From the NCBI GenBank assembly GCA_020746995.1, contig JAGPXD010000007.1:1178001-1242000 (forward strand): a DNA stretch of 64,000 bases. Direction: 5' to 3'. The notes beneath the pieces were generated by a model, which saw only the letters and a program-made list of their open reading frames with translations, did no database searches and had not been told where the DNA came from. Source of the stretch: Plectosphaerella cucumerina. Lineage: Eukaryota; Ascomycota; Sordariomycetes; Glomerellales; Plectosphaerellaceae. Of the stretch, positions 47,364 to 57,531 are shown one piece after another. Position 1 is the stretch's first letter; each line of letters begins with the position of its first letter. The position numbers and the translations under genes were made by a program.

Positions 47364-48359
47364 CTAGCGATACGGACGAAATTCCGGTAGCAGCCCTCGA
47401 ACCTTTTGGCCCATCCATCGCTTCCTGTTCGCAAGCATCGCACGCGGCCGAGTCTTCTCGTCCACCTCCATATCACTCTCATCGGAGTCGACACGGAGAC
47501 TCAAGTCTTCTGTAGAGATGCTGTTGCTGAAGTCTGCGTCTGCGTCCGGCATGAGCTCATCCTCGTTGCTGAGGAAACCATAGCTCTCATTGTGGTTGTT
47601 GTTGAGCGATTCCTCCCTGTTTTCGGCCTCTTCGTTGTCCTCATCGTTATATGAGTCTTCTTCGCTTTCCTCCATGTCGCTCTCGACATGAAGCACCTCG
47701 TTGTCTAAACCGGTGTCGTCCTTGTTGCCACACTCGCATGGTTCGGGCATCTGTCCATGCCACAGCCTCAGCATGTATAGCTCCTCGGGTGTTCTCTCGA
47801 TGGGACTGGTCACAGGTTCCTCTTCAAACTTGGACTTCCTGCCTTTGCCCTTTGCGACATTGTACAGCTTTGTGCACTTGGCGCAAAACTCACGGCCTCC
47901 GATGAGACGAGTCGTGAAACAAAGGCCGCACAGCTGCGTTGTTCGGCGAGTATTCATTGCTGGTGGCTCGAAGTCCTCGCTGTCTTCGTCGGGTTCTTCC
48001 GTCGATTCTTGTCTTTGTTCTTCTCGTTGGAAGTTGAGGTTGGTGAAGGCCGTCCAGCCCCGGACAATGCGTGGATGAGGCCCCTGATTTGCGTCTGGTA
48101 GAGAGAGGGTGGATTCGTCTGAGTTCTCAAAGAACGAAGCGCTTGTTGCGCGCGAAGAAGGCGGTGGTGAGGGTGTGATCGGAGTGCCGGGAGTGAAGAG
48201 GCCAGGGGAATCCAGGAGTCTTCGCGCAGTTATTGCACGCCCAGAGAGTGAAGGAATGATGATGGGTGTCGGTCTTGGCTGTGCAGTTTGCTGAGACACC
48301 CGACGAGGACCGCTATCTTGCAATGACTCGGGAGCTGGAGAAGAGACTGAGGAATCCAT
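47364..48359 (-). CDS. hypothetical protein with CX2C-X11-CX2C zinc-binding motif
   Basis: A single exon of 331 residues from ATG 48359. The first 100 residues are disordered (Ser/Pro/Thr), with possible phosphosites. A four-cysteine motif C144-X2-C147-X11-C159-X2-C162 (QLCGLC ... FCAKC) suggests one zinc ion, and a CECGNK follows downstream. The remainder is very acidic (Asp/Glu/Asn-rich), with a basic tail (RPRAMLANRKRWMGQKVRG). It is possibly a nuclear protein; no family was assigned. It is convergent with the WW-domain gene. Confidence 0.72.
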   Translation of the reverse strand: MDSSVSSPAPESLQDSGPRRVSQQTAQPRPTPIIIPSLSGRAITARRLLDSPGLFTPGTPITPSPPPSSRATSASFFENSDESTLSLPDANQGPHPRIVRGWTAFTNLNFQREEQRQESTEEPDEDSEDFEPPAMNTRRTTQLCGLCFTTRLIGGREFCAKCTKLYNVAKGKGRKSKFEEEPVTSPIERTPEELYMLRLWHGQMPEPCECGNKDDTGLDNEVLHVESDMEESEEDSYNDEDNEEAENREESLNNNHNESYGFLSNEDELMPDADADFSNSISTEDLSLRVDSDESDMEVDEKTRPRAMLANRKRWMGQKVRGLLPEFRPYR

Positions 48360-48982
48360 CGCAAAAGTATCCTATGATTGGTCTCGCATTGTTGTGTCTT
48401 TGGTGCCAGAGCTCGTTCCTCGAAGATGCAGGAGAAGTAAAGGGTGAGATGTTGTTGCGGAGTCGTGTCGTAGCAATGCCCACGCTGCGTCGACGCGAGT
48501 TTTCGTTTGCGGAAGACTCGGATCTGTGTGGTCAAATTTCCAGGAAACCAGGCACCTGTTGACTGGCAGTGGTCCTCTGACTTTTCGAAGTGGAATAGAA
48601 GGTGCTCATGCCTGACGTTCAGGGCTTCCAGGCTTCAAATGGGCCCGGGCAGGCATTCACTGCCTGAGAGAGACAAAGACCGCTGCAACTTAAACACCAC
48701 TCTTTCTGAGGGTGCTCAGTACCACGAGCAAAACCTGTGAGATGATGTTTCTGCTTCTAGGAAGCCGGTGAAACATCGAAACAGCTCGACTTCTTCGAAT
48801 CCACGCACACCTCGGCGATACCCTTCACTTTTCATCACATGCACCTACCTGGGCAGTTGTTCAGCACATTCATGAAAGATCGACACTTGAACGTTCTTTG
48901 GAGCAATTTAATTCTCAATGACCTAGGTATCATCGTTTGAAGAAGCTTGAATCTACGCACAAAACTACCAGCCCCGCCCTCG
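48360..48982. other. intergenic
   Basis: This is the promoter side of the zinc-motif gene and the 3' flank of the permease gene. No gene was recognised. Confidence 0.45.
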
Positions 48983-50530
48983 CTACGACTCGAGTATCTC
49001 CTTGACCTCGTAGTTTTTCTTCGCGTACAAGAACCACAGGGATAGAATGAGAACGAAAATTCCCACCAGAACAGGAGACGCATAGTTCATCTGCTCGACA
49101 ACGACGGGCAAGTAGTACGGGAAGCAGTAGAAAATCAGGGCAACCATGGACCAGGCCAGCATAATGATGTTGGCCACGAGGCCGAGGCGAGGGTACCAGA
49201 AGGGGCCGTGCTTGAAGTTGGATCGACCTTGGGACAGTACGAGAACGACAGGGATGCTGTAGCTGATGTACTGCAGGAGAAGACCTGTGGAGATGAGCGA
49301 GTTGAAGGCCAGGTCGGAGGCGAGATAGAGGCAGCCGAAGATGGCGGTACCGGAGGCGGAGAAGATGAGCGACCAGGTGGGCGTGTGCAGCGGCGCGGGG
49401 GCGATCTTGCTCAGGTGGCGGTGCAGGGGGAAGCCGGCTTCGCGGCTGATGGTCCATGCAAGACGGGACTGCCAGGTCTGGATGGACCAGACTGCGCCGG
49501 CGGTGGTGATGAGAACAGGGACCCAGAGGCCGACGGCGGCGGCCTTGCTGTGTGTAATGCGGAAGAAGAGGGCGAGGGCCGAGTTGTCGTCCTCGCCGCT
49601 GATCAAGGGGACGTTTATCAGGACTGAGGTGATAACCAGGAGGCCGGAGGTGAAGCCAACGACGATGGTCCACATGAGGGCTTTGGGGATGTCCGTGCTA
49701 GGACGAGGCATCTCCTCGGCGAGATGGGTGGCGACATCCAAGCAGGAGAAGCTCCAGTTTGCGCCGTTCATGCCAATGATAAAGGCAATACCCTTTTGCC
49801 AGCCGGTGACGTTGACTGAAGTGAGAAAGAAGTCGTGTGCGGACATGCGGCTGCCGCTATCAGACATGGCGAAGAGGGTGATGAAGACGGTGCCGATGGT
49901 CAGGCAGCTGAAGAGGAGCATGACCTTTGAGATGCGTGGCAGAACGGTCTCGAAGCTGGCGCCGAAGACGGTGAGGAGGTTGAGGAGTTGGAAGCCGACG
50001 AAGCCCATCCAGCGTTTGTAGACAAAGTCTGGGTTGAGCAGGCTGATGATGGCGCAGGCACCGGTAGGGACAGAGAGACAGGCGGATGAGCCTGTCGCGA
50101 CGGCGGCGAGCCAGCTGACGAGAGCGGTCAGGTAGGAGAGGAAGCGGCGCGGGCCTTCGGGAGCGAGGCGGTTGACCCAGATGTATTGCCCGCCGGGATG
50201 GGGCATGGCGGAGGAGAGCTCGGCTAGGGTTGTTGCTGTGGCGAGGCCGACAATGGCCTGGACGAGGAAACCCCAGAAGAAGAGGGGGGTTCCGCCCATG
50301 GGGAGGGTACTGCCGAGGACGAGAAGTAGACCGACGGCTGTGTTTGTGGTGCCATAGCCGATGCCGAGGGCTGATAGCGTGGTGAAGGGTTTGATGTGCT
50401 GGACGGTGACATCGAGGTCGCCGTGGCGCAGGGAATTGGACTCGGCGGCGGAAGGGGAGGACTTCTCGGCCATGATGGCGGGGGTCTTTGCGGACGCGCC
50501 CGATGAGGAGGGGCGGTCGGGGTATTCCAT
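48983..50530 (-). CDS. amino acid/choline/GABA-type permease
   Basis: A single exon of 515 residues from ATG 50530. It is an APC-superfamily transporter of the fungal choline/GABA/amine permease type. It has a hydrophilic N-terminus, about 12 membrane helices, the conserved GIGYGTTNTAVG loop in helix 1, and the characteristic LSSAMPHPGGQYIWVNRLAP segment after helix 2. It acts at the plasma membrane for uptake of a small amine or amino acid. It is transcribed divergently from an aldehyde dehydrogenase, with a regulator and an FAD amine oxidoreductase beyond, so it likely feeds that catabolic route. Three HGATAR sites in the shared promoter suggest nitrogen regulation. The substrate cannot be fixed. 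Confidence 0.9.
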   Translation of the reverse strand: MEYPDRPSSSGASAKTPAIMAEKSSPSAAESNSLRHGDLDVTVQHIKPFTTLSALGIGYGTTNTAVGLLLVLGSTLPMGGTPLFFWGFLVQAIVGLATATTLAELSSAMPHPGGQYIWVNRLAPEGPRRFLSYLTALVSWLAAVATGSSACLSVPTGACAIISLLNPDFVYKRWMGFVGFQLLNLLTVFGASFETVLPRISKVMLLFSCLTIGTVFITLFAMSDSGSRMSAHDFFLTSVNVTGWQKGIAFIIGMNGANWSFSCLDVATHLAEEMPRPSTDIPKALMWTIVVGFTSGLLVITSVLINVPLISGEDDNSALALFFRITHSKAAAVGLWVPVLITTAGAVWSIQTWQSRLAWTISREAGFPLHRHLSKIAPAPLHTPTWSLIFSASGTAIFGCLYLASDLAFNSLISTGLLLQYISYSIPVVLVLSQGRSNFKHGPFWYPRLGLVANIIMLAWSMVALIFYCFPYYLPVVVEQMNYASPVLVGIFVLILSLWFLYAKKNYEVKEILES

Positions 50531-51264
50531 GGCAGCTTTGTGACCTCTGATATCTGAAAAATGTTCTTATTCGTTGAGGCGACAGTGTGTCGTGTGAGTG
50601 CCCGTGTCATGGTGCATCGTGGAGACAGGAGGTCGACATGGAGCCTCGCCCCTTTTTATCAAGACGCCCCGGCGCCAGGACCGCGACCCGAGCTGTCACT
50701 GCACCACGGGCAGCCGACATGGCCAGATTGCGGGGAAGCGAGCATGGCGTGGTTGTCTATCTCGCCGCTGATACTGATACCGGTAGCTCTGGGGAGATAA
50801 CGTGGCGCGGGCGAGGTCAGCTAGCTTCGGGTGTGGTGGTGGTATCTTGGAGGGAGGAGGAGAGAAGCTTGTGCCGTTTGGGCAGCGGGATCCGAAGGGG
50901 TGTCTGAGAGGGGCGGCTCAGCTGATATCGATCGGGGAACTGGGAGCGAACAGAAAGTACGTACCGCGAGGTGGCCTGGACCGGACCGGCGGCAGGTTCG
51001 GGAGATGTTGGGCCCAGAAAATTGCCCTTTTGAGAAAAGGTATACGGGCGATGAGGGGAATGCGGGGCATCAGTATCTCCTTGCCTTTAGGTTTGGGGCT
51101 TTGGAGTTGCACAGAGGGGTTCACCCTGACGTCAACCCACCGCAGGCAGCTGCAGCTCCTGCCACCTCAGTGTAAGAAGCTCTCTCACAGGCTTCTTTCT
51201 CTTGTGTCTTTGCCGTTTCGCCCTTTCAACCCCTCTTTCTCTCCCATCGCATCCGTCTTTCAGC
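50531..51264. promoter_or_regulatory. divergent permease/dehydrogenase promoter
   Basis: This 734-bp region has three HGATAR elements within 145 bp: TGATAA on - at 50656-50661, AGATAG on - at 50757-50762 and AGATAA on + at 50795-50800. Further GATA cores lie at 50549, 50770, 50776 and about 50932. A CCGGACCGG sequence at 50981-50989 carries paired CGG/CCG triplets of the kind bound by Zn2Cys6 factors. The GATA cluster fits AreA/NIT2-type nitrogen control of both genes (inference). Confidence 0.45.
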
Positions 51265-52848
51265 ATGGCCTCCATCGACATCACGCTGCCCAATGGGCTC
51301 AAGTACACCCAGCCGACGGGCCTCTTCATCGACAACGAGTTCGTCGCGGCAAAGGGCGAGTCCTTCTCCATCGTCAACCCCACCACCGACGACGAGATCC
51401 TCACGCTTCAGGGTGCTTCGGAAGCCGATGTCGACACTGCCGTGGCCGCCGCCCGTCGCGCCTTCGAGGGCGAGTGGTCCGAGCTGGCCGCCGTCGACCG
51501 TGGCGCATTCCTCTACAAGATTGCCGATCTGCTCGAGCGCGACAGCGAGCTGCTGGCCAGTATTGAGTCCTTCGACAACGGCAAGCCCTACTCGGTCGCC
51601 CTGGCTGAGGATCTGGGCGAGAGCATTGGTGTCTTCCGCTACTATGCTGGCGCTGCCGACAAGATCTCGGGGAAGACGATTGAGACGTCGCCCGCAAAGC
51701 TGGCATACGTCCTGCAGGAGCCGCTGGGCGTCTGTGGCCAGATCATTCCCTGGTAGGTGCCTTGGCCTGTCACTTGAACCCTGAAGCTAATGTGCCTAGG
51801 AACTACCCCCTCATGATGCTCGCGTGGAAGGTCGCGCCAGCCCTGGCCTGCGGCAACACCATCGTGCTCAAGCCCGCCGAGCAGACCCCCTTGTCAGCAC
51901 TATACTTCGGCAACCTCCTTATCGAAGCTGGTCTGCCGAAGGGCGTGGTCAACATCATCCCCGGTCTCGGACGCGTCGCCGGCGGCGCACTGGCCGGCCA
52001 CATGGATGTCGACAAGATTGCATTCACGGGAAGCACCGCCACAGGACGGGCGGTGATGAAGGCGGCGTCGGCCAACCTTAAGAACATCACCCTCGAATGC
52101 GGCGGAAAGAGCCCCAGTATTGTTTTCGAGGACGCAGACCTTGACCAGGCGGCGAAGTGGTGCCACGTCGGCATCATGGGCAACATGGGCCAGGTTTGCA
52201 CGTCGACGTCGCGTATTTACGTGCATGAGAGTGTGTACGATTCCTTCCTCGAGAAGTTTGTTGCCGTCACCAAGGAGAACGCCAAGGTAGGCGATCCGTT
52301 TGGCAAGGACACGTACCAGGGACCGCAGGTTTCGCGGGTGCAGTACGACAAGATCCTGGAGTACATTGACCAGGGCAACTCGAGTGGTGCGCGACTGCTG
52401 CACGGTGGTGCAAAGGTTACCGACAAGGGGTACTTCATCGAGCCGACCGTCTTCGCGGATGTACGTTACAATCCTTGCCCATTATGGAGATATTCGCTGA
52501 CCTTAGACCCAGACCACCGAAGACATGTCCATCGTCAAGGAGGAAATCTTCGGCCCCGTCGTGGCCATCTCGCGCTTTAGCACCGAAGCCGAGGTCATTA
52601 AAAAGGCCAACGACACGTCGTACGGTCTCGCGGCAGCACTGTTCACCGAAAAGGTGCGCCGTGCCCACAAGGTCGCCCGGAAGCTGCAGGCCGGCATGGT
52701 TTGGATCAACTCGTCGGGAGACTCACACTACGGCATTCCGTTTGGAGGGTACAAGTCGTCGGGCATCGGGAGGGAACTGGGGCAGTATGCCATTGACGCG
52801 TACACGCAGTCCAAGGCGATCCATGTCAACCTAGGGACCGACCTGTAG
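51265..52848 (+). CDS. NAD(P)-dependent aldehyde dehydrogenase
   Basis: Three exons: 51265-51752, 51800-52460 and 52507-52848 (496 residues). An alternative acceptor at 52512 would give 494 residues. It is an ALDH-superfamily enzyme oxidising an aldehyde to the acid, probably cytosolic since no presequence is seen. The general base is Glu262 (LECGGKSP) and the catalytic cysteine Cys296 (GQVCTSTSR). IIPWNYPLMMLAWK, GSTATGR and EEIFGPV are further family motifs. The length matches fungal AldA-type enzymes. The neighbours (amine permease, zinc-cluster regulator, FAD amine oxidoreductase) point to an aminoaldehyde substrate, as for PuuC or betaine-aldehyde dehydrogenases; this is inference. The intron in front of exon 3 is only 46 nt with the first acceptor. 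Confidence 0.94.
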
Positions 52849-53331
52849 GGGGGAGAATTGAGCGATACTGGGCATTTACTGAAGCAACCAAGTCATTTAG
52901 CAACATGTCATTTTAACTGTCCACTGCCCTGAAATGCGCTGGCGGGTGCCCCTGACACGCCTGGGACGTGGAGGGACCGGCCCGGTCACTGTGTGCTGCC
53001 TCCCGGTTCCCTGTAGACGAACCCTGAAGCTGTCCCTGACTTCCGGGGCTTATCTGCGGGGAACAGCGCTAGGCATGCGCTATCCCGACGGGCTACACCA
53101 GAGATGGATGGCGGCGACGGGTCTGACTCCATCCATCCCCAAGCTGGAGGTCAACCACAGGGAACACCTCTGTCCTGTCACCTCCAGCACCTGGAGGTCA
53201 CAGCACCTCCAGGCCCTTATCGACCGGTCCCGTGGACGACTCCAACCCTGAAGCCTTCCGTACAAAGGCCCGGTGAACCCCGCGTTCTCCAAACCCGCTC
53301 GTGGACTCAAGCATCACCAACTTCACCATCA
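52849..53331. other. regulator promoter region
   Basis: This is the 3' flank of the dehydrogenase and the promoter of the zinc-cluster regulator. Its main feature is the octamer array at 53145-53213. Confidence 0.5.
53145..53213. promoter_or_regulatory. four-copy CTGGAGGT octamer array
   Basis: The octamer CTGGAGGT occurs four times in 69 bp in alternating orientation: + at 53145-53152, - at 53181-53188, + at 53192-53199 and - at 53206-53213. The middle two form a hairpin with 8-bp arms and a 3-nt loop. The array lies 119-187 bp upstream of the Zn2Cys6 gene ATG. This looks like an operator for a dimeric regulator, perhaps for autoregulation (inference). Confidence 0.6.
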
Positions 53332-55307
53332 ATGGAGTCGTCAAAGTCATCACACTCCAAGTCACGAAACGGATGTCTTCGATGCAAGGCGAAGAAGGTC
53401 AGCTCTCATCTACACTCATCTACTGCACGCAGCCCTAACAGTGACAGACCAAGTGCGACGAGCGGAAACCAACTTGCGCGCGATGTGAGGACCGAGGCTT
53501 CCAATGCCCCGGCTACGCCCTCGACATCCGCTGGTCCCATAAGCACCAGATGCGCGCCGAGCGGTCATCAATCAGAGATGTCGGTCCCCCATCGCGCCCA
53601 CGAAGCAGAAACCTAGGGAGGAGGCAGCAGACGAGTGACGCCGAGGCAGCCCCATTGCCGTTCAGCGACAATCCCGACCAGCCCTGGCTGGGCTCACCAT
53701 CGCAATGGGACCTCTTCATGCCCCAGGAGCTCATGTTTCCTCCCGTCCAAGAGTCATCTGCAGGGTTCAATCCCCCAGAACAGCCAAACCCTTTTACGCT
53801 GCTTGTCGCCGACACCGATCTCATGAGCACAGCCTGGACTGTCGACAACGACTCATCCCCAGCTGGGAGCGTCGAGGAAGCCCAAAGGACCGATCCAGCA
53901 AACCAACTTGAAGAAAACAACAACACCACCACCGCCATCTCAGAGGTCCAAGAGGATCCCTTCGCTGTCGATATCTTCCCAACCGCTCCCCGCGAGATCT
54001 TTCACATCCCCACAGCACTCTCTGAGTACTTCTTCCGCGAGGTCATCACCCTCTACTGCCTCTGGGACAGCAAAGCCAACGTCATGCGCAACATTGTCGA
54101 AACCGCCTGGCAATCCTCCGGCCCCCTCCACCATACCGTCCAAAGTATGGCCGCAGCTTGCCTATCCGAAGACTTCCCCCACCTCCAAGCCGTCGCTCGC
54201 GCCGAGCACCACCAGGCCCTGGCCCTCCTCCGCCCTGGCCAGCCCTCGCCAACATCCTCAACCGCAAGGAACGCCCTGCTCCTCGCAGCCCAACTCCTCG
54301 GCCACACCTCAAGCTGGCTGGCGCCCCAGAACCTCGCCACGGACATGTTCAGAGCCAGCTGTGCCATGCTCAACGACGCCTCGGCCGATGCCACAGACTC
54401 GTCCCCTGACCCCAGCATCGCCTTCTTCAGCGACACGATGGACTATTGGGCCATGCTCCTCGTCTACCTCACGGATAGCAGCCAGCTCGGCGATTACCGT
54501 CGTCGCAGCACCGTCGACCCTCTGCCCCCATCTGCCGAACCGCACCCATACTCGGGCATCTCCCACGAGATGGTCCGCGTCCTCACTGACGCAGGCATCC
54601 TTATCTTCCAGTATCGCAAGCACATGTCTTCTGTACGCTTCATGACCGAGCGCGATTTCGACGTTTTCAAAAACGCCCTTCGTGAAGCTCGCCGGCTTGA
54701 ACGGGTACTTCTCGCACATCACACCCCAGACCTCTCTCGCTTCCGCGACCCAGGCGATCCGAAAACACCGTTGAAGCATCTCGGTCTGATGGATGAGGCG
54801 TACCGATGCACTGGCCTGCTTCAGCTATACCGCGTCTTTCCCGACCTCCTAGCTGAGCGCTACGCCCCGTGGGATCGAGACCGCTTGCTCAGGCCCCTGC
54901 CAGCGCAGGGTGAGCCCACCCCACGAGAGCGCCAGGCCTGGTTGACAAAACTGGCGATGCATATCCTCGGAATCCTACGGGACATTCCGTTCGAATCGCG
55001 CACTCGCAGCGTTCAACCATTCGTCATGGTCGCCGCGGCGAGCGAACTGCGCAGGGACCCGCACCATCTTCAGCAATCGGCTGACGATGCCGCCTTTTCA
55101 ATTGACAAGACGTCCATTGAGGTCGCTCGCGCTAGAAAGTTTGTCGGCTCCCGACTCGCAGCATACACGCACATCCTGCCGCTGAGGAAGAGTCGCGTCA
55201 TCTTTGAGCTGATCAATAGCGTATGGTCGGCCATGGACGCGGGGGAGGAGGATGTGTATTGGCTGGATGTGGCTTATGAGAAGAAGCTGGGCACGATGAT
55301 GGGTTGA
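53332..55307 (+). CDS. Zn2Cys6 transcription factor of the amine cluster
   Basis: Two exons: 53332-53397 and 53448-55307, over a 50-nt intron (GTCAGC...TGACAG); 641 residues. The zinc cluster is C15-X2-C18-X6-C25-X6-C32-X2-C35-X6-C42 (NGCLRCKAKK joined to TKCDERKPTC), interrupted by the intron after residue 22 as is common in this family. The rest resembles the fungal_trans_2 type regulator, with segments such as LSEYFFREVITLYCLWDSK and HHTVQSMAAACLSEDFP. It sits between the aldehyde dehydrogenase and the FAD oxidoreductase and is convergent with the latter (41 bp between stops), so it is likely the pathway-specific regulator. The donor GTCAGC is unusual. Confidence 0.9.
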
Positions 55308-55348
55308 TCACAGCCATCTTGCAAATTGCACATCATGTTCTATGAAAT

Positions 55349-57020
55349 CTACAACCTCGCCTCCTTCGGCCCATTCGGCATCGCGAGAGTCGCAAACTTG
55401 AGCACCGTCTTCTCCGCCGTCAGCTCCGTCCGCAATCTCTCCTCCGTAACCACAAACGCCTGCGGGAACCACTCGCTCACATCCTCCCCCAGCACCATGC
55501 CCACCAGCGCCCTGCCCGTCAGCCAGCACTTATCCATGCCGTAGCCGTTGAACCCCGCTGCGATCCACTGCCCGTCGTCCTCGGCCGACCCCGTCACTGA
55601 AGCCGGTACCCGTCCCACAACAGGTAGCCCATCAGCAGTGTGTCCTTGGATGCCGGTCCAGATGGCCTCAATCTCAGATGTCTTCTCGTTGCCCCAGCCT
55701 TCGAGGAACATTCTCGGTAGCACGGTAGATAGTGCTGCGCGGGCTGTCTGAGGAACTTTCGTGTCATCCGACGTCAGAATGTCCCGCATGTGTGCCGTCT
55801 CATTGCCGATCCAGATGCGCCCTGTCAGCGCGTTCTGTTGCAAATAATAAAGTCCCGTGTCGAACAGGCCCGTTTCATGATCAAGAGTGGACTTGTGCGC
55901 GAGACTCCAGGACCTCGAGGCGCCTAGATTCTTGAGGTCTGGACCGGGCTTCTGCACGGTCATGGTGCCTCTGAAGGGGTAGACTCGGCCTGCCAGCTTG
56001 GGCAGCAGGTGAGAGGCGTGACCGTTGGTGCAGTGGAGGACTTTCCGAGCGCGGATCACACCGCGAGATGTTGTGACGCTGTAGGGATAGTTGATATCTT
56101 CTTCTGGAGAGTACTTGACCTGCTGAACTGGTGTGTTGGCCTCGATGGAGAGGCGGTCGGGAAACTGCTTGAGCAGACGCTCATACAGCCCTGTGAGCAG
56201 ACGGTATGGCCAAATGGCACCGGCCTCATGCTCAATCGCCCCCGAAACGTCTTTGATATTCCACCTCTGAGGTTTTTCAGCATTGCACCTTGTGCCAAGA
56301 AAGTGGCAGACATACCTCGGCAACATCCTCCCGCTCGATGATGCGATGATAGCTGCTGTACTCCGGCACAGCCGCCTGGAAGTCCAACACCGATTGCTTC
56401 GCTGCCTCCCACGTCTCATCATCGCCAACTGACATGACCTTGAGCACGTCGCGGATTTGACACGCGTCCTGTAGCTCAGGGTCAAGCCCTCTGACCATCT
56501 TCATTACATGCTCGATGTTCAGGATGCTGAAGCGGGTGATCTGCTTTGCTGCCTCGACGCCGAATTGCCGTGCAAGAGGGCCGAAGGTGTGTCCAGACGC
56601 TGTCACGAGATGCCCTCCGTTTCGGCCTGTTGCACCGCTGACGAGAGTACGTGCCTCCAGGACGGTGATGTGTGCATCCTGAGTAACGGCGTGCTCGAGG
56701 AGCGCCTTGGTGACGCTGCAGCCCGTGATACCTGACCCAATAACTGCAAAGTCGGTTCGTTGAGGCAACTTGGGTGACTGGATAGATGCCAAAGGGTGAG
56801 TGGGAACTTGCCAGGCCGAGACGGTTGGGTTCTCGCGAGGAAGTCCGGGGTCTTGTGAGATGGCCTTCGAGATGTTGATGGCGAATCTCGACATGGCCGA
56901 GTCTGAAGGGGTCAGACATGAGCTCTTCAAAATGTCAGAGCACTTACTGAGATATGGCGACAGCAATGCATCCTGGCTGCGACGGTCGGCCTCGGTGCTC
57001 ATGGCAACACCCGAGTCCAT
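55349..57020 (-). CDS. FAD-dependent amine oxidoreductase (DAO family)
   Basis: Three exons: 57020-56948, 56902-56316 and 56266-55349; 525 residues. The first intron is only 45 nt but has ideal signals (GTAAGT, CTGAC, TTCAG); it is in phase and stop-free, so retention would give 540 residues. The dinucleotide motif FAVIGSGITGCS (about 76-87) is followed by SGATGRNGGHL, typical of PuuB-like gamma-glutamylputrescine oxidase relatives. The C-terminal GFNGYGMDKCW segment closes the FAD site. It would oxidise an amine or amino acid to an aldehyde or imine plus H2O2. This supplies a substrate for the nearby aldehyde dehydrogenase. The exact substrate is unknown. Confidence 0.9.
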
Positions 57021-57531
57021 AGTGAGTGTGTGGATGGAACAGGGGCTTCAGGGTGAGGAGGCAGCACGATCGGTAGACGTCTCCTTTGGTGATTGCCGTC
57101 TTTTGATAGGGATGGCCATGTGATCCCTCAAACCGATAACAAATCCACTCGATCAAGGGCTGAGGACTGCATGGGGTTGGGCGTGGCGTAGTCATCGTGG
57201 TGGTGTGGAGAGGGGTTGTCCTCGCTGCCGACTTCCCCTTTCAGCAAGTCTATGCGAACGATGCCCGCCTAGCTTCCACCACTCGTGAGCGCCATGCTAT
57301 CTTCGGGTTTGACTGGAGGACCATGACAAGATAGTCATCTGGTTCAGATCAACTTCACTGCACGTCCATCTGTAGAGCACATCATCCACTAGAACGGCCA
57401 TGGCCACGGTTTTCAAAGATGCCAACAGAAATCACAATTGAACGAACTCCACAGCTAAACTCGTTGCCTCCGCAAATCCAACAATTGATCAGCTTTCCCC
57501 AAAAGAATGTCCCTCGAAACAACATCGTAAA
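57021..57531. other. intergenic
   Basis: This is the promoter of the FAD oxidoreductase and the 3' flank of the AAA ATPase gene. A CTGGAGGA (7/8 match to the regulator octamer) is at about 57311-57318. No gene was seen. Confidence 0.45.
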
